A stretch of DNA of 49,420 nt from Promethearchaeota archaeon. GTDB taxonomy: Archaea > Asgardarchaeota > Lokiarchaeia > Sigynarchaeales > SOKP01. Below are positions 9,962 to 18,407 of this stretch, piece by piece. The position numbers were made by a program, and so were the translations under genes. The stretch is taken from the NCBI GenBank assembly GCA_013375495.1, contig JABXKC010000029.1:1-49420 (forward strand), in the 5' to 3' direction. Below the pieces are notes generated by a model. That model had not been told where the DNA came from. It did no database searches and saw only the letters and a list, made by a program, of their open reading frames with translations. Numbering within the stretch: position 1 is the stretch's first letter; each line of letters starts with the position of its first letter.

Positions 9962-10720
9962 TCATTTCTTTATAAAAATTAGACCCATATTTCTAATTCT
10001 ATTGTTAGATTGATATTTAGCATCTATTTTCATGAACTTAGACAGAATTCCTACTATAATATTCCACAATTTTCGGAATAAAGTATTGGACTCATATTTA
10101 TTTCTCAAGTTGATAAGATTATCTTCTATTTTTTTAGGATTTGTAGATTGAATATCTGCTATTATCATCAATCTACCATAAACACCAAAGATTCTTAGGT
10201 TTATTAGATTAAATTTATTGAAAATAGATATAATTTGATTTATTTCATACCGTCTATAGTGTCCTATTATTCTATCTTGGTTTGTATAGTATTTCATTCT
10301 GTGGGGAACTGTAATAACAACTATCCCATTTTTCTTTAGAATCCTACTTATTTCTGATACTGCTAACCTATCATTTTTAATATGTTCTAAAACGTCGAGA
10401 GCACTTATAAAATCAAAAGTTCCATCTCTATATGGTAAGTTATTAAGATCACCACATATAGGATAACATACATTATTATTTTTATATTGATTTAATGGAA
10501 GGTCTGCAATATCAAAGAAAGATTTGTGCTTTATATTATCTAGAAAAGAGAGAATCGAATTTCCAGATGAACCAAGATCAATGCCATGCGAAAATATTCT
10601 TTTAGTATTAATATTTTCTTTCAATAAATCAAACTTACATCTTATTCCAGGAGATAGATAATAGTCTGATAGAGTTCTAAAGGAAAAATTTTTATGTTTA
10701 TCGTAAAAATCCTTCAGCAT
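9962..10720 (-). CDS. Class I SAM-dependent methyltransferase (Methyltransf_11-like)
   Basis: A 252-residue methyltransferase. Motif I is degenerate but recognisable (HGIDLGSSGNSILSFL, about residues 46-60). The strand-4 motif FDFISALDVLEHI and the post-motif ILKKNGIVVITVPH are typical of the family that includes UbiE/COQ5-like and lipid- or sugar-modifying enzymes. The GHYRRYEINQII stretch resembles methyltransferases of polysaccharide or glycan clusters, but no glycan genes are nearby. Substrate unknown. It is convergent with the zinc-ribbon gene and divergent from the ACT gene. Confidence 0.8.
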   Translation of the reverse strand: MLKDFYDKHKNFSFRTLSDYYLSPGIRCKFDLLKENINTKRIFSHGIDLGSSGNSILSFLDNIKHKSFFDIADLPLNQYKNNNVCYPICGDLNNLPYRDGTFDFISALDVLEHIKNDRLAVSEISRILKKNGIVVITVPHRMKYYTNQDRIIGHYRRYEINQIISIFNKFNLINLRIFGVYGRLMIIADIQSTNPKKIEDNLINLRNKYESNTLFRKLWNIIVGILSKFMKIDAKYQSNNRIRNMGLIFIKK

Positions 10721-10825
10721 CAGGTTAATTTAAAATCATTTATTCATAATAATTTTCTTACTAAGTTTAAAAAAAAGGGAATATTAAAATTTAACATTAG
10801 TTCAATTATTGTAAATTTGGTAAAA

Positions 10826-11233
10826 ATGATTCAGCTTTCAGTATTTTTGGAGGATCGTCCGGGGGCACTAGCAAGCTTCATAAAACTTCTTATGGATAAT
10901 AAAGTCTTTATACGAGCTTTAACAGTAGCAAAAACAAGTGAATACGGGTTAATATTAATATTAGTTGATAACCCAGAAAAATGTATAAATCTATTGGAAG
11001 AAAGACAATTTCTCATATCTACTACTCATGTCATTGCTGTAAGGTTAAATGATAATCCAAATGCTTTATATGAGATCCCAAAAACTTTGGGAGATAATGA
11101 TATTAATATTGATTATTTTTACTCTACATTGGTAAAAGATGAATCAATGCTTATTTTACGTGTGGAAGACACGATAATAGAAGAAGCTGTAAATATTTTG
11201 CAAAAAACAGGATTTACTATAGTAGAAAGGTAG
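10826..11233 (+). CDS. Tandem ACT-domain protein
   Basis: A 135-residue protein made of two ACT domains (residues about 1-68 and 69-135). The first opens with the classic strand-turn-helix IQLSVFLEDRPGALASF. ACT domains bind amino acids or other small ligands and act as regulatory modules. The start chosen is the ATG at 10826, which gives a complete first ACT strand. An earlier in-frame ATG at 10694 would add 44 unrelated residues and run into the divergent methyltransferase gene. It sits just before an acyl-CoA dehydrogenase and Etf genes and may sense a pathway metabolite. Similar tandem ACT proteins accompany archaeal phenylacetate-CoA ligases, although no such ligase lies beside this one. 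Confidence 0.8.
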   Translation: MIQLSVFLEDRPGALASFIKLLMDNKVFIRALTVAKTSEYGLILILVDNPEKCINLLEERQFLISTTHVIAVRLNDNPNALYEIPKTLGDNDINIDYFYSTLVKDESMLILRVEDTIIEEAVNILQKTGFTIVER

Positions 11234-11370
11234 GAAAAAATTACCATTCCCTAAATATTACGTCCCATTTTTTTCCCAAATAATTTGAAGTTTTAATTGA
11301 ATAATAAAACTTAAGAATTTTTAGTAATTAGAAGGTATACAGTTTAATTATTATCAATATGGTAAGAATT

Positions 11371-12555
11371 ATGAGTATTAAATTTACTGAAGAACAAGAT
11401 ATGATTAGAGAATCAGTTCGTGAATTTGCTCAGAGTAAGATTGCTCCAATTGCACTTCAAATGGAGGAGACTAAGGAAATACCTAGAGATGTCATCAAAG
11501 GAATGGCTGAATTAGGACTTATGACATGTACAGCTGATGAAAAATATGGTGGTCCTGGATTAGATGCTGTAAGTGCTGGGGTCATAGCAGAAGAACTAGC
11601 AAAAGCAGACTGTACAGGCTCCACTTGTGTATATTATTTGGTTCCAGCGTCATGGGGCTTTCTTTTAAATAAATATGGAACTGAAGAAGCAAAGCAAGAA
11701 ATCTTTCCAAAGACGGTCTCCGGAGAATATTTCCTAGGAATCGCTACAACTGAAAGTGATGCTGGTTCTGATGTAGGAGCTACTAAGACAACAATAAAAC
11801 CAGATGGAGATGGATTTGTTGTTAACGGTGAAAAAATGTATATTAGTGGAGTGAGAGAGGCAGCAACGCATGGGGGCGGACATATCACAATTGCTCACCA
11901 AACTCCTGAGCTTGGGACAAGAGGCATGACTACATTTTATTTACCATTAACAGCGGAAGGAATTACACCTACTTATATAAATGATTTAGGTAGAGAAGGG
12001 ATTTCATGTGGCGGTTTCGCTATAGATAATGTAAGAATCCCTAAACATTATATATTAGGAGAGGAAAACAAAGGATTCTATATACTCCATGAAGGATATG
12101 AATATGCAAGGGCATTAATTACTGTTATTTGCGCTTCCGCAGGTTTAAAATCGTTAGAAAACGGAATGAATTATATTAAAGAAAGAAAATCATTTGGAAA
12201 ACCTTTAGCACAATATCAAGAAATAAATTTTAGACTAGCCGAACATTATACAAGGTTGAATATGTTAAGAGATTTAGGTTATAAAGCACTAAGAACTATT
12301 GATTTAGAACAAGAAGGTAAAGTGTCCAGATTCGAAACCAGCAATATAGTTGCTCAAGCGAAGATGTTCTGCTCAGATTGGGCTTGCGATGCTATAAATG
12401 ATGTCATGCAATGGCAAGGTGCTTTCGGATATTCACGAGAATGCCCTGATCAAGCGGCATGGAGGGCAGTTAGATCATTTTCACTTGCAGAAGGAACTAA
12501 AGAAGTAATGAAGATGATTGTAGCAAGAGAGCTAATTGGTAAGAAACAATATTAA
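11371..12555 (+). CDS. Acyl-CoA dehydrogenase
   Basis: A 394-residue flavoprotein with the full acyl-CoA dehydrogenase fold: N-terminal helices from FTEEQDMIRE, the middle beta domain with the substrate/FAD motif GIATTESDAGSDVGA, and the C-terminal helical domain with ERKSFGKPLAQYQ. The catalytic-base position is retained as Glu in SLAEGTKEVM, as in MCAD-type and glutaryl-CoA dehydrogenases. It oxidises an acyl-CoA and passes electrons to EtfAB, whose genes follow directly. Next to a benzoyl-CoA gene set, pimeloyl-, glutaryl- or cyclohexene-carbonyl-CoA are reasonable substrates, but this is inference. An upstream ATG at 11359 would add four residues. Confidence 0.85.
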   Translation: MSIKFTEEQDMIRESVREFAQSKIAPIALQMEETKEIPRDVIKGMAELGLMTCTADEKYGGPGLDAVSAGVIAEELAKADCTGSTCVYYLVPASWGFLLNKYGTEEAKQEIFPKTVSGEYFLGIATTESDAGSDVGATKTTIKPDGDGFVVNGEKMYISGVREAATHGGGHITIAHQTPELGTRGMTTFYLPLTAEGITPTYINDLGREGISCGGFAIDNVRIPKHYILGEENKGFYILHEGYEYARALITVICASAGLKSLENGMNYIKERKSFGKPLAQYQEINFRLAEHYTRLNMLRDLGYKALRTIDLEQEGKVSRFETSNIVAQAKMFCSDWACDAINDVMQWQGAFGYSRECPDQAAWRAVRSFSLAEGTKEVMKMIVARELIGKKQY

Positions 12556-12560
12556 TTAAC

Positions 12561-12576
12561 TTTTTTTTATATTTTT
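12561..12576 (+). terminator. T-rich tract after acyl-CoA dehydrogenase
   Basis: A run of eight T residues with a second T run follows the stop codon within 10 bases. Archaeal transcription commonly ends at such U-rich tracts. It may only attenuate, since etfB starts 60 bases further on. Confidence 0.4.
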
Positions 12577-12617
12577 AATATCTTTATTTAACTCTTAAAA
12601 CATTATGTCTTGAAACG

Positions 12618-13406
12618 ATGAAATTTGTTGTTTGTGTAAAACAGGTACCAGATACAACTGAGGTTAAAATCGATCCTGAAACGAACACTTTAATAAGAGA
12701 GGGTATCCCCAGCATTCTGAACCCGTTCGACCAGTTTGCGCTTGAGGAAGCTATTAAGATCAAACAAGAAGGTGATGAGATTGTTGTTATTTCTATGGGA
12801 CCACCTCAAGCTAAAAAAGCTTTACTCAAGTGTCTAGCATTAGGAGCAGATAAAGCAATTTTGCTTAGTGATAGAGCTTTTGCTGGTGCTGATACATGGG
12901 CAACATCGTATACTTTAACTCAGTGTATCAAGAAAATTGGTGATTTTAATATCATTTTCTGTGGTTTACAAGCCATTGATGGAGACACGGCTCAAGTAGG
13001 GCCCGAGATTGCTGCTCAATTAGGTATCCCTCAAATAACTTATGTTGAGAGTGTTGAAAAATTAGAGGGAAAAAAATTGACCGCAAAAGTTCAAACAGAT
13101 GATGGATATAAAATTGTAGAAACTAGACTTCCAGTACTTATTACTGGAATAACACCGTCTTCATTTGAACCAACAAATCCTCCCATGATGAGTATAATGA
13201 AAGCAAATAAAAAACCATTTTCTACATGGGATGCTAACGAGCTTGGGGGAAGTAAGGATAACTATGGATTGAATGGTTCATTAACCGAAGTTATTAAAGT
13301 ATATTCCCCACCAGCAAGAGAACAGGGTGTTGTTATTGAAGAGGAAACCGCTGAAGCTGCCGTCCAAAAATTAATCGATTTATTATCTAAGGATAAGGTG
13401 ATTTAA
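12618..13406 (+). CDS. etfB: Electron transfer flavoprotein subunit beta, bifurcating-type motif
   Basis: A 262-residue EtfB starting MKFVVCVKQVPDTTEVK, the usual N-terminus of the family. The flavin/nucleotide loop reads GLQAIDGDTAQVGP around residues 115-128. The DGDTAQVGP form is characteristic of Etfs that bind FAD rather than AMP in the beta subunit, as in electron-bifurcating EtfAB; non-bifurcating mitochondrial-type EtfB have a different loop. It pairs with the ferredoxin-EtfA fusion just downstream. Together they would connect the acyl-CoA dehydrogenase with NAD(H) and possibly ferredoxin. Confidence 0.9.
   Translation: MKFVVCVKQVPDTTEVKIDPETNTLIREGIPSILNPFDQFALEEAIKIKQEGDEIVVISMGPPQAKKALLKCLALGADKAILLSDRAFAGADTWATSYTLTQCIKKIGDFNIIFCGLQAIDGDTAQVGPEIAAQLGIPQITYVESVEKLEGKKLTAKVQTDDGYKIVETRLPVLITGITPSSFEPTNPPMMSIMKANKKPFSTWDANELGGSKDNYGLNGSLTEVIKVYSPPAREQGVVIEEETAEAAVQKLIDLLSKDKVI
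13396..13402 (+). promoter_or_regulatory. Shine-Dalgarno site AGGTGAT for ferredoxin-etfA
   Basis: AGGTGAT is a 7-base match to the archaeal anti-Shine-Dalgarno complement AGGAGGTGAT. It overlaps the last codons of etfB. It lies 5 bases before a CTG and 8 bases before an ATA, the two candidate non-standard start codons of the next gene, and far from any ATG, GTG or TTG in the right frame. It therefore supports initiation at 13408-13411. Confidence 0.7.
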
Positions 13407-13407
13407 T

Positions 13408-14601
13408 CTGATAAATGTAGATAAGGAAAAATGTACTGGTTGTGGATTATGTGAAAAAGCATGTCCATTTGGGGCAATAATACTTGTAGATAAAATCGCA
13501 GTAATCGGAGATGAGTGTACTCTTTGTGGTGCCTGTGTTGACAAATGTAATGTGGAAGCAATTATCATTCAAAGGAAGAAAAGAGAAGATGTTAACTTAT
13601 CACAATATAAAGATGTGTGGATTGTTGCTGAAATAAAAGATGAAAGGGTTAGAAAAGTATCTTTTGAATTGTTAGGGAAGGCTATACAGCTTGCAGGTGA
13701 ATTAACACAAAAAACATGTGTCTTACTTATTGGAGAAAATGTACAAAAATTCGCTCATGAATTTTCAAATCGGGGTGCTAACAAAATATATCTTGCTGAA
13801 CATGAAGCTCTTAAAGATTACTATACTGAAACTCATTCCTCTGTAGTTACTGGGATAATCTCAAAATACAAACCCAATATTGTATTATACCCCGCAACAA
13901 TAAATGGAAGGGATTTAGCACCAAGAGTTGCAGCAACTCTTGAGTTAGGACTTACTGCCGATTGTACTGGTTTGTCTATACGAGAGGGATTATTACTACA
14001 AACGAGACCTGCATTTGGAGGAAATATTATGGCAGACATTATATGTCCTGCTACACGCCCACAAATGGCAACAGTCAGACCTAATGTTATGGAAATGGCA
14101 CCAATTCAGGAAAGTAATAATGCAGAAATCATTAAAGTGCCTGTAAAAGTAGATCTTCAAGGGTTAAAAGTAAAAACCAAAGAACTAATCAGTGGAACTG
14201 CTTTCGAATGTGGTATTCCAGTCTGTGAAGCAGATACGATTGTTTCTGGAGGAAGAGGGGTTGGGAGTAAGGAGAATTTTAAATTGATTGAGGACTTAGC
14301 CAACGTTTTAAATGCAGCTGTGGGAGCAAGCAGAGCAGCAGTTGATTTAGGGTGGATTCCAAAATCACAACAAGTCGGACAAAGTGGAAATACTGTTTCT
14401 CCGAAAATTTACATCGCCTGTGGAATCTCAGGGACAATCCAACATTTAGTTGGAATGAAAAGTAGTGATATAATAATCGCAATTAATAAAGATCCTGAAG
14501 CTTCGATATTTAGCGTAGCAAATTATGGTATTGTGGGCGATTTATGTGAAGTTCTACCTTTATTGACTGAAGCTTTAAAGAAAAAGGTAAATAAAAAATA
14601 A
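13408..14601 (+). CDS. etfA: Electron transfer flavoprotein subunit alpha with N-terminal 2[4Fe-4S] ferredoxin domain
   Basis: A protein of about 397 residues. The first 55 or so residues are a two-cluster ferredoxin (CTGCGLCEKACP and CTLCGACVDKC). From about residue 60 the EtfA fold begins (DVWIVAEIKDERVRKVSFELLGKA), with the C-terminal FAD domain containing GASRAAVDLGWIPKSQQVGQSG. No ATG, GTG or TTG precedes the ferredoxin in frame: the only codons between the upstream in-frame TGA (13399) and the first Cys are TTT, AAT, CTG, ATA, AAT, GTA, GAT, AAG, GAA and AAA. A strong ribosome site sits 5 bases before CTG, so CTG (or ATA at 13411) is the likely start. A GTG at 13552 would begin inside the second cluster-binding region and is rejected. 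Ferredoxin-EtfA fusions are known in archaea and anaerobes. Confidence 0.85.
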   Translation: MINVDKEKCTGCGLCEKACPFGAIILVDKIAVIGDECTLCGACVDKCNVEAIIIQRKKREDVNLSQYKDVWIVAEIKDERVRKVSFELLGKAIQLAGELTQKTCVLLIGENVQKFAHEFSNRGANKIYLAEHEALKDYYTETHSSVVTGIISKYKPNIVLYPATINGRDLAPRVAATLELGLTADCTGLSIREGLLLQTRPAFGGNIMADIICPATRPQMATVRPNVMEMAPIQESNNAEIIKVPVKVDLQGLKVKTKELISGTAFECGIPVCEADTIVSGGRGVGSKENFKLIEDLANVLNAAVGASRAAVDLGWIPKSQQVGQSGNTVSPKIYIACGISGTIQHLVGMKSSDIIIAINKDPEASIFSVANYGIVGDLCEVLPLLTEALKKKVNKK

Positions 14602-14603
14602 AT

Positions 14604-17126
14604 TTAAAAAAGATCATCGTCAAGATCTTCGTTCCCTTCTGGGAATCTTCCGAATTCTTGCATAAATTGTTGCAATAATTCACTTTCTCTTTTTGTATAC
14701 ATTGGATCTTCATCAAAATTAAAATAGCAAGCATTCGAATTTGTTAATAATTGTTCATCCAGCGCTAAACGTAAATTAGGAGTCCCTTGTATAAGGATTA
14801 TCTCTTGATTCTCATTTAGGATTTGAATCGCACCTTCAGTTTCAGGTACATTTTGAATATTCTCTTTAGTTAAGTCTAACCATTTTTGAGGTGGCAATGT
14901 AACAGGTGAGATTTCAAATCGTAAATCACATCTTAAACATCGGTTCGCTTCTTCTAATGCTAAAGATTCATCAAAACCTAGTTCAATTTCACTAAAACTG
15001 CTCTGACGTTCTTCTAATGATAAAAGTGGCATTTGAACACGTTGTTTATTATAAAAAGTTTCATCGCGTCCTAAGTTTGGATTAGCAATGTCTGCTTCAA
15101 TAAATTTTTCTTCAATCTCACCATCCCCTCCCAGGTACTTATCAATTGAAGAAGCTGCCCTTCGTCCCATCTCAATTGCATCAACTACAGAGCTAGGACT
15201 ACTTATAACTTCACCACCAGCAAAAATCCCAGAAACATTTGTCTGCAGAGTTCCTTCTTTTACTTGAATTAAACCAGATGTGGAGATATTAACTTTACTC
15301 TCACTACCCAAAAGGGTCAAATCGGGAATTTGACCTATAGCTATTATTACCATATCTGTTTTAATAGATTTTGCATCACTTTCATTAAAAATAGGATTAA
15401 ACATATTGTTCTCGTCGAATACAGAGTCGCAGTGGACAAAATCTATCTCAGTTACTTTACCATCACTATCGATGATACTTTTTGGTCCCCAAGAACAATT
15501 AAGTGTTATGCCTTCATCTATTGCTTTTTGAATTTCCCATTCATGAGCAGGCATCTCTTCCCTACATTCTAGACAGGTTAATTGGACATCTTTAGCACCT
15601 AGTCGTCGAGCTGTTAAAGCTACATCTACGGCTACATTACCTCCACCAATAACGATGACATTTTCTGTTACTTTAACTTCTTCACCAAGATTAACCCTTT
15701 TTAGAAAATCAAGACCCCAGAGAATATTTGGCAAATCCAAACCTTCTATATTAAGCTTTTTAGTATTTTGGGCACCAACGGCAAAAAATGTTGCCATAAA
15801 ACCTTGATCTTTTAAATCATCAAGTGATAGATGTTCACCTATAACCTTATCAGTTTGAATATCAATTCCTATACTTAAAATGTGGTCAAGGTCTTTTTGA
15901 AGGACTGCTCGTGGTAATCGATATTCAGGAATTCCAACTCTTAGCATGCCACCAATATATGAATTAATCTCAAATATAGTAACAGAATGCCCGAGTCTTC
16001 TTAAATAATATGCTGCTGTGAGACCTGAAGGTCCAGAACCTATAACAGCCACTTTTTTACCCGTGGAAGGGAGAATTTTAATTTTTGGTTTCCATAATTC
16101 ACTGTCATGATCCAAAACAAAACGTTTTAAAGCACAAATAGCAATAGGTTCATTAATTTGGCTTCGACGGCACTTAACTTCGCAATCATGAAAACATACT
16201 CTTCCAAGAACAGAAGGAAAAGGTGTTTTTTCTCGGACGACTGCTGCTGCTTCAGCATACTTTTTCTCTGAAATCAATCGAATATAATGTGGCACATCAA
16301 TCCCTAATGGACAAGTATCTATACAAGGGACGAGTAATTTTTCGCGTCCAGCCCAAAGGATGTCTTTATCTGTGAGTGCTCCTGTAGGACAAACTTCAAC
16401 ACAGGCTCCACAGAATTTACATCCTGATTCTTTGAGAGAAGGCGCAAGACTTCCAACTATAGTTTCTCCATTAGAATAAACAAACCCTAACGCTTCAACA
16501 CCACGAACATCTCGACAAACTCTAACACATCTTGTACATCCAATACATAACTCGTAATTTCGAATGAAAAGGGGTTCATTTTCAATAATAGCACGACCCT
16601 GAGGTTTATAACGCGGAGTATCTTCTCGAATTCCAACATATTCTGCAACCTTTTGCAATTCACATCTCCCTAAGATTGGGCAACAACGCTCTTCGACTGG
16701 AACGTTAGGCGAGCAAGGTTCGCGACTACAACCTTCACGTTGAGCACACATTAAGCATGCATGAGGATGCTTTGAAAGAATATTCATCAATTTTTCACGC
16801 CTTAGAGTTTGAATTTCTATTGAATCAGTAGATATTATCATACCCTCTTCTACAATAATATCACAAGATGTTACCAGACCTTCTATTCCTTCTATTTTTA
16901 CCACACAAAGTTGACATCCTTGATGCTCTTGAGAATCAGTACTTTTGAACTTAGTAGTTCCTTGGAAAACTTCTTCATTTGGTTTTGATCCTACTAGAGG
17001 TGGTAAATCAGGATGTGCACAGAGGCTAGGAATATAAATACCCGCATTTTGAGATGCTTTTAGAATACTAATCCCTTTCTCAACATCAACCTTTGTCCCA
17101 TTAATAGTTATCGATATTGTTTCCAT
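14604..17126 (-). CDS. Multi-cluster FAD/NAD(P) oxidoreductase (2Fe-2S + 4Fe-4S + GltD/NfnB-like)
   Basis: About 840 residues in four parts. An N-terminal 2Fe-2S domain (CAHP... and GCQLC, residues about 35-100) and a NuoG-like Cys-rich segment (HPHACLMC, GCSREPC) come first. Two [4Fe-4S] motifs follow (CIGCTRCVRVC, CKFCGACVEVCP), then a GltD/NfnB-type oxidoreductase with its own Cys motifs (CIDTCP, CFHDCEVKC). The oxidoreductase has an FAD motif VIGSGPSG (about residue 360) and a NAD(P) motif VIGGGNVA (about residue 488). It probably moves electrons between NAD(P)H and ferredoxin. In denitrifying bzd clusters a GltD-like gene (bzdV) sits downstream of the reductase genes and is proposed to regenerate reduced ferredoxin; this gene has the same relative place. 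ATG 17126 is preferred over GTG 17135. It is convergent with etfA, two bases apart. Confidence 0.85.
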   Translation of the reverse strand: METISITINGTKVDVEKGISILKASQNAGIYIPSLCAHPDLPPLVGSKPNEEVFQGTTKFKSTDSQEHQGCQLCVVKIEGIEGLVTSCDIIVEEGMIISTDSIEIQTLRREKLMNILSKHPHACLMCAQREGCSREPCSPNVPVEERCCPILGRCELQKVAEYVGIREDTPRYKPQGRAIIENEPLFIRNYELCIGCTRCVRVCRDVRGVEALGFVYSNGETIVGSLAPSLKESGCKFCGACVEVCPTGALTDKDILWAGREKLLVPCIDTCPLGIDVPHYIRLISEKKYAEAAAVVREKTPFPSVLGRVCFHDCEVKCRRSQINEPIAICALKRFVLDHDSELWKPKIKILPSTGKKVAVIGSGPSGLTAAYYLRRLGHSVTIFEINSYIGGMLRVGIPEYRLPRAVLQKDLDHILSIGIDIQTDKVIGEHLSLDDLKDQGFMATFFAVGAQNTKKLNIEGLDLPNILWGLDFLKRVNLGEEVKVTENVIVIGGGNVAVDVALTARRLGAKDVQLTCLECREEMPAHEWEIQKAIDEGITLNCSWGPKSIIDSDGKVTEIDFVHCDSVFDENNMFNPIFNESDAKSIKTDMVIIAIGQIPDLTLLGSESKVNISTSGLIQVKEGTLQTNVSGIFAGGEVISSPSSVVDAIEMGRRAASSIDKYLGGDGEIEEKFIEADIANPNLGRDETFYNKQRVQMPLLSLEERQSSFSEIELGFDESLALEEANRCLRCDLRFEISPVTLPPQKWLDLTKENIQNVPETEGAIQILNENQEIILIQGTPNLRLALDEQLLTNSNACYFNFDEDPMYTKRESELLQQFMQEFGRFPEGNEDLDDDLF

Positions 17127-17234
17127 GTTAAACACTCTCTAAATAAAATTAATCATAAAATTAATTACTTATTAATTCGGATATTAAGGATTATAGTTTC
17201 AATTTCGAATTTTTTTCTACTTAAAATTTTATTT

Positions 17235-17969
17235 CTAGAGTTTAGTTTTAAATTCCTGTACTTTATCTGGTGGCCATGCTCGAGGCGTTTGAACATTTTT
17301 TATATATCTATGATCACATAGAGGAGCTCCATTTGATAGAGTTTGGGTGCGAGAAAATCCAAAACCAAAAATATTTGCCTCGGAAAAATCAAATAAACAG
17401 ATTAGAGGTACATATTTCTCAGCATCTAACCTTTTAAAAAATTTATGAATCCCACATTCATAAACATTAAAACCCCATTCGAATTCTTTACCATCGCCTT
17501 CTACATAATCTGCTACCCAATCAGCGGGATATTTCCTTTTCTGCGATTTTTCTGTTGCAAGTTTCATATAATCCATATATTCTTTTTCAAAAGGATATTT
17601 AGAGGGATCCTTGCCAGTATTCTCCATCATTTTTTTTCTGACTTGATGATTAACATCACTAAGCTCGTATAAGAATTCCCCAATTTCTCGTAAAGTGAAT
17701 CCTTCTTTTTCTATAATATATATAATTGCTAGAATGGAAGCACTTCCTATTAGGAAATTAGTAAAGAAGTTTTTTTTACCTCCAATGTAGGGTATTTCAG
17801 GAATTAAATCTTCATATTCTTGTTTCATTAGATTAAAAAGCTCATCAATTTTATCATTGTTAAAATTTTTAGCAAGAAGTTCTCGTAAAAGAGGTAACAT
17901 TGAATCAAAATCTTTTAGTAATTTCGCTTTTCTTTTAATGTAATAATCTTCTATAGCTTTTACACTCAT
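17235..17969 (-). CDS. L-2-amino-thiazoline-4-carboxylate hydrolase-family protein
   Basis: A 244-residue protein with an all-helical N-terminal half and the C-terminal signature of the ATC hydrolase family: EFEWGFNVYECGIHKFF followed by FGFSRTQTLSNGAPLCDHRY, where the Cys and the CDHRY-like motif are the conserved part. The founding member opens a thiazoline ring in a bacterial L-cysteine synthesis route, but most relatives have no known substrate. It is placed inside the benzoyl-CoA cluster, between the ferredoxin and the multi-cluster oxidoreductase. It could be an accessory ring- or thioester-handling protein; that is inference only. Confidence 0.65.
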   Translation of the reverse strand: MSVKAIEDYYIKRKAKLLKDFDSMLPLLRELLAKNFNNDKIDELFNLMKQEYEDLIPEIPYIGGKKNFFTNFLIGSASILAIIYIIEKEGFTLREIGEFLYELSDVNHQVRKKMMENTGKDPSKYPFEKEYMDYMKLATEKSQKRKYPADWVADYVEGDGKEFEWGFNVYECGIHKFFKRLDAEKYVPLICLFDFSEANIFGFGFSRTQTLSNGAPLCDHRYIKNVQTPRAWPPDKVQEFKTKL

Positions 17970-18083
17970 AATTAAAATTTCACCAATTTTAATTTAAAAC
18001 GGATTAAGACCAAATAATATTAAGTTTTCTTTTACTTTTAAAAATTACTTATAAAGAATCTTAAATTACAATTTCATTTAGGG

Positions 18084-18371
18084 TTACCAAGAGTGTGACA
18101 ATGCACCAGGAGTACAGACTTTTACACAAGGTAGTTCTTTTGTTTCACCACCTTTACAAGGAGCGCATGAATACTTTATTTTTTTGCGGTGTTCTTCAGA
18201 CACAGTTGCTACTATTTCATCCCCTAAAGGATCCAACTCATTTTCTGCCATTTCAAGAACACCTTCAGGACATGCTTCCACGCATTTTCCACATGAATTG
18301 CACAAATCTGTATCGATGGTGATAAAATATTCACCTGAACCATCCTTGTAGCCATAATTAGCTTTTGTCAT
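18084..18371 (-). CDS. 2[4Fe-4S] ferredoxin of the benzoyl-CoA reductase cluster
   Basis: A 95-residue ferredoxin. The first cluster motif is CNSCGKCVEACP. The second is split by an insertion: CAPC, then nine residues, then CVKVCTPG. The ferredoxin that feeds benzoyl-CoA reductase in Thauera also has an insertion in one cluster-binding motif and extra length, so this shape fits the role. It follows bzdQ by 36 bases on the same strand, the same order as bzdNOPQM in Azoarcus, where bzdM encodes the ferredoxin. It should be the low-potential one-electron donor to BzdPQ. Confidence 0.85.
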   Translation of the reverse strand: MTKANYGYKDGSGEYFITIDTDLCNSCGKCVEACPEGVLEMAENELDPLGDEIVATVSEEHRKKIKYSCAPCKGGETKELPCVKVCTPGALSHSW

Positions 18372-18407
18372 TTACTTCCTCTTATTTTTATTTAAAATAA
18401 AAAAAAT

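Noticed and set aside
10694..10825. Extended N-terminus of the ACT protein
   Set aside because: The 44 extra residues do not resemble an ACT domain and overlap the start of the divergent methyltransferase; ATG 10826 gives a complete domain.
13552..14601. EtfA starting at GTG 13552
   Set aside because: It would begin inside the second cluster-binding motif of a clear ferredoxin domain encoded in the same frame from 13408.
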